A stretch of DNA of 41,220 bases from Elusimicrobiota bacterium (GTDB lineage: Bacteria > Elusimicrobiota > Elusimicrobia > UBA1565 > UBA9628). The stretch covers positions 1 through 41,220 of the forward strand of contig JACQWX010000010.1 of assembly GCA_016209035.1 (NCBI GenBank). The letters are read 5' to 3'. The position numbers were made by a program, and so were the translations under genes. Shown here piece by piece: positions 38,730-41,220 of this stretch (the stretch's first letter is position 1; every line of letters begins with the position of its first letter). Under the pieces are notes generated by a model, which saw only the letters and a program-made list of their open reading frames with translations, did no database searches and was not told where the DNA came from.

Positions 38730-40379
38730 ATGGCGCCCCCCCAGGAGAAGATCGCGGGCACGCTCAAGATCCTCGTCGCCGACGACGACCTCGCCATCCG
38801 CGAGAGGCTGCGCCGGGCGCTGGTGTCCAAAGGCCACGAGGTGGTCCCGGCCGAGGACGGCGAGGCCGCCCTGGCCAAGGCCCAAGAGGGCAGGTTCCAG
38901 CTCGCCATCCTGGACCTGGTCATGCCGAAGAAGGGCGGCATCGAGACCCTTGAGGCCTTGAAGAACCTCGATCCGGGCATCGAGGTCGTGATCGTCACCG
39001 GGTACGCCTCCCAGGCCTCCGCCACCGAGGCCATCCAGCGGGGCGCCTACGCCTATCTCATCAAGCCCTTCGACATGCTCGAGCTCGAGGCGCTCCTCCC
39101 CAGCGTCTTCGAGAAGGTGGGACTGAAGGCCCTGGTGGGGCTGCTCGAGGCCACGCGGTCGGTCTTCGCCGACGTCAAGCTCGACGACCTCCTGCTGGAC
39201 CTGATGGCCCTGGCCTGCAAGATCCTCGCCGCGGACGAGGCCACCCTCATCATGAGGACCGAGGACTCGAAGCTCCGCATCGCCGCGTCGAGCTCGCCTT
39301 CCATCCAGACGCTCAAGGGCTCCGAGGTGAACATCGAGGATTCCGTGGCCGGCCGGGTCGCGCGCTGGAAGACGGGGGTCGCCATCGAGGGCCCTCTCCA
39401 CTCGGACCCGCGCTTCGCCGACCTCCCGAGCCACCGGTCGGTGCGGCACTCCCTGGTCTATCCCATCATGCTCAAGGACGACCTCGAGGGCATCCTGTGC
39501 GCCAACCGCAGGGAGAACAAGGAGCGGTTCCAGCCCCAGGACCTGCGTCACGCCGCCATCTTCTGCTCCCACGTGGCCCAGGCCATCGAGAACGCCAAGC
39601 TCTACGAGAAGCTCCAGGCCGCCCGCAACGAGGCGCTCAAGGCCAATGCCCTCAAGGACGAGTTCCTCTACATCACGACGCACGACCTCAAGGTCCCCTT
39701 GAGCATCATCCAGGGCTACACCGAGCGGCTCCTCAAGCTCGACGGCCTCACTCATGGAGGCCGGGTCCCCGAAGGCGCAAGCGGTTCTCCTCTCGCCGGA
39801 GGGGCCGACGCCAAGGCCCGTTCGGAGCTGGCCAGCCGCATCCTCCACAACGTCGACAGCATGATCTCGCTCATCCGCCAGATACTGCGCAAGGGCCAGC
39901 TCGAATCCGGCGAGTTCAAGCTCGACCGCAGGCCCGTGGCCGTCTCCGAGCTCGCGGGCGACTGCCTGCGGGACCTCGAGCTCCTGGCGAGGGCTAAGTC
40001 CATCCGCCTCGTCAAGGAGGACCGCCTGCCCCCGGCCCATCAAGGGAACATCGACGCCGAAGCCCTCACCGAGATCATCGAGAACCTGGTGGCCAACGCC
40101 GTGAAGTTCTGCCAGGCCGGCGACACGGTCACGGTGACCATCGATCGCGCGGACGGGCGCCTGGTCCTCAAGGTCTCGGACACCGGCCCCGGCATCCCCG
40201 AGGACGACCAGAAGCACCTCTTCCAGCGCTTCCACCGCGGCAAGGGCGCCCAGGCCGAGGGGAGCGGCTACGGCCTGGCCATCGTCAAGACCCTAGCCGA
40301 GATCCACGGCGGCGGCGTCAAGCTCGAGAGCTCCTCGGGCAAGGGGTCGGTCTTCACCGTGGTCCTGGCCGAAGCCTGA
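38730..40379 (+). CDS. REC-GAF-histidine kinase hybrid
   Basis: About 549 residues. An N-terminal receiver domain (KILVADDDLAIRERL, phospho-Asp in AILDLVMPKKGG, Lys in LIKPFD) occupies 10-130, a GAF domain about 145-290, then a HisKA domain (phospho-His in THDLKVPLSII) and a HATPase domain (N box ENLVANAVKF, DTGPGIP, GSGYGLAIVK). The tip of the HisKA hairpin is lengthened by GGRVPEGASGSPLAGGADAK, encoded by copy 3 of the dispersed element. There is no membrane segment, so it senses a cytoplasmic signal. The receiver in front suggests a phosphorelay. No partner regulator is adjacent. Confidence 0.9.
   Translation: MAPPQEKIAGTLKILVADDDLAIRERLRRALVSKGHEVVPAEDGEAALAKAQEGRFQLAILDLVMPKKGGIETLEALKNLDPGIEVVIVTGYASQASATEAIQRGAYAYLIKPFDMLELEALLPSVFEKVGLKALVGLLEATRSVFADVKLDDLLLDLMALACKILAADEATLIMRTEDSKLRIAASSSPSIQTLKGSEVNIEDSVAGRVARWKTGVAIEGPLHSDPRFADLPSHRSVRHSLVYPIMLKDDLEGILCANRRENKERFQPQDLRHAAIFCSHVAQAIENAKLYEKLQAARNEALKANALKDEFLYITTHDLKVPLSIIQGYTERLLKLDGLTHGGRVPEGASGSPLAGGADAKARSELASRILHNVDSMISLIRQILRKGQLESGEFKLDRRPVAVSELAGDCLRDLELLARAKSIRLVKEDRLPPAHQGNIDAEALTEIIENLVANAVKFCQAGDTVTVTIDRADGRLVLKVSDTGPGIPEDDQKHLFQRFHRGKGAQAEGSGYGLAIVKTLAEIHGGGVKLESSSGKGSVFTVVLAEA
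39756..39812 (+). repeat. Dispersed palindromic element, copy 3 (diverged, in frame)
   Basis: It shares GGAGGCCGGGTCCCCGAAGG and then GGTTCTCCTCT and CCGGAGGGGCC with copy 1. Small indels mean the middle is read in a different frame from copies 1 and 2, so the similarity is at DNA level, not a conserved peptide. It lies in the HisKA hairpin tip. Confidence 0.65.
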
Positions 40380-40392
40380 GGGTAGGTCCAAC

Positions 40393-40416
40393 GGCCCTTT
40401 CCCGCAGGGCCTCTTC
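40393..40416 (+). terminator. Weak hairpin after the histidine kinase
   Basis: GGCCCT pairs with AGGGCC across a 7-base loop and is followed by TCTTC. The stem is short and the T-tract poor. Confidence 0.4.
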
Positions 40417-40457
40417 GGCCCATGCGAATCCGCGCCGCTTGGGGTAGACTATGAGTG

Positions 40458-41081
40458 ATGGAAAGGCGGCGCTTCGTGGTCTTCCTTCTCTGCATCAGCC
40501 TGCTCAACGCGGCGGCGGGCCCGGCAGCGTCGGCCGGGGTCCTGGGACAGGGTCCCGCCGCCTCGGGTGAGCGCGCCTCCTCTTCGGAATCCGATCTCCT
40601 CCAAAGCCTCTCGGACGTGCTGGAACAGTCCCTCTCCCGGTCCCAGGACTCCGATGGCCTGACCCTGGCGGTCCAGGGGCTGGAGCTGGACTCCCTGGAC
40701 CTCGAAACCTCCCGCGGCCGGTCGGCGGCATCCCGAGCCCTGCTGCGGTCGGTCGAGAACCCCAGGGCGGTCGAGGACCTCCGGGCCTTCGTGCGGCGCC
40801 ACGCCTCCCATCCGGAGGCGGCCCGGGCTCTGGCCCGGTTGCGCCAGTGGGAGAACCTCCTTTCCATCGAGTCCTCCCGGACCGCGCTCCTGGCCGGGCT
40901 CTCCGGCTCCAACGACCTGGCTTCCTCGATGGGGGGGACGCCCAAGGACTCGCCCGCTGCGGCGGCCAGCGCCTCCGGCATGCCGCCCGTGTCCCAGCCC
41001 GGCTGGACGCCGGTCACCGGCGCCTCCCACAGCGGCGCCATCGCTTCGGTCGTGTTCATTCTTCCGACCTCCTTAATATAA
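40458..41081 (+). CDS. Secreted Ser/Ala-rich protein of unknown function
   Basis: 207 residues. A clear signal peptide (RRRFVVFLLCISLLNAAAGPAASA) is followed by a Ser/Leu-rich helical region and a short segment VRRHASHPEAARALARLRQWENLL. The last residues (IASVVFILPTSLI) coincide with a drop in GC content. A TAGACT box 7 bases before ATG 40458 suggests leaderless expression. An antisense reading frame starting at 41059 has a good AAGGAGG SD, so coding direction at the 3' end is less certain. Family unknown. Confidence 0.55.
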   Translation: MERRRFVVFLLCISLLNAAAGPAASAGVLGQGPAASGERASSSESDLLQSLSDVLEQSLSRSQDSDGLTLAVQGLELDSLDLETSRGRSAASRALLRSVENPRAVEDLRAFVRRHASHPEAARALARLRQWENLLSIESSRTALLAGLSGSNDLASSMGGTPKDSPAAAASASGMPPVSQPGWTPVTGASHSGAIASVVFILPTSLI

Positions 41082-41160
41082 CCTACATTCCGCTTATCGG
41101 AGGCAGTCCTTTCCGGAATTTAATTCTACGGAGAAATGCTGAAGCTGTCAATCTTTTCTG
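41082..41160. other. AT-rich gap at the right edge
   Basis: About 80 bases of markedly lower GC than the preceding 40 kb. No gene, RNA or clear terminator is recognised. It may be an intergenic spacer, or the start of foreign or misjoined sequence. Confidence 0.4.
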
Positions 41161-41220
41161 CTATTCGTAACGGACCCCCATTTTCTGAACCTGCGCCCTC
41201 AGTAGGACCAACTCCCGTTT
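41161..41220 (-). CDS. Possible C-terminal end of a gene entering from the right
   Basis: Nineteen open codons on the minus strand end at TAG (41163-41161), reading RELVLLRAQVQKMGVRYE. This looks like ordinary protein sequence, but the stretch is too short to be significant on its own. Confidence 0.25.
   Translation of the reverse strand, partial: KRELVLLRAQVQKMGVRYE

Noticed and set aside
40268..41059. Minus-strand open frame with a good AAGGAGG ribosome binding site
   Set aside because: The translated product is Arg/Ser-rich with no recognisable domain and overlaps the histidine kinase end. The plus strand has a clear signal peptide. The SD-like sequence is noted as an ambiguity only.
1..41220. 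tRNA, rRNA, CRISPR arrays, prophage or transposase genes
   Set aside because: None recognised on reading both strands. A dedicated tRNA/CRISPR scan was not possible here.

Overview
This is a GC-rich, densely coded bacterial window with short intergenic gaps, many 1-20 base gene overlaps, and no tRNA, rRNA, CRISPR or transposase that I can see. The gene set (ferredoxin-linked oxidoreductases, a flavodiiron protein, a dearomatising reductase) indicates an anaerobe. The host lineage is inferred: a pilin-like C-terminal domain ending in a CTHTDS...W..Y tail, plus many secreted Ala/Pro/Gly-rich proteins, reminds me of Elusimicrobiota from groundwater or sediment. I could not test this.

Positions 1-18,870 look like a near-complete anaerobic benzoyl-CoA degradation island made of several divergent operons. 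It encodes both catalytic subunits of an ATP-dependent benzoyl-CoA reductase (BcrC-like 42-1166, BcrB-like 5579-6871) with one short BadF/BadG-type ATPase. Next come the three enzymes of the modified beta-oxidation route: dienoyl-CoA hydratase Dch (9442-10218), hydroxyenoyl-CoA dehydrogenase Had (6971-7994, broken here) and the ring-opening hydrolase Oah/BamA (8003-9151). An SDR dehydrogenase, a glutaryl-CoA-dehydrogenase-like enzyme, an AMP-forming and an ADP-forming acyl-CoA ligase complete the carbon route. Electron handling is encoded beside it: a fused 2-oxoacid:ferredoxin oxidoreductase (KorDA + KorBC), which could supply the low-potential ferredoxin the reductase needs, and an EMO-type membrane FeS/cytochrome b oxidoreductase, which could pass ETF electrons to menaquinone.

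Positions 18,895-28,756 carry accessory genes: small membrane proteins, a pilin-like membrane protein, an adenosine deaminase, secreted low-complexity proteins, a subtilase, a flavodiiron protein and a TMTC-like multi-TM/TPR protein. Positions 28,811-32,883 hold a GT2 glycosyltransferase and a tightly overlapping trio (serine-palmitoyltransferase-like, GNAT-fold acyltransferase, NAD-epimerase) that matches the bacterial ceramide pathway Spt/bCerS/CerR. A lower-GC RelE/Phd toxin-antitoxin pair, aroA, a YidE/AspT-type transporter, a polysaccharide deacetylase operon, a REC-GAF-histidine kinase and a secreted protein finish the window.

Three layers cut across the genes. (1) Palindromic DNA elements lie in frame inside protein loops, linkers or tails of at least five genes; three of them (20104-20158, 37491-37553, 39756-39812) are recognisably the same ~55-base element, similar in concept to Rickettsia palindromic elements. 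(2) Many first-of-operon genes have a TAnnnT -10 box 6-9 bases before the start codon and no Shine-Dalgarno, suggesting leaderless mRNAs. (3) Two catabolic/energy genes (had, korBC) carry internal deletions of roughly 70-110 bases with frameshifts, and a GNAT gene has an exact 42-base tandem duplication. These are either real lesions or assembly errors.
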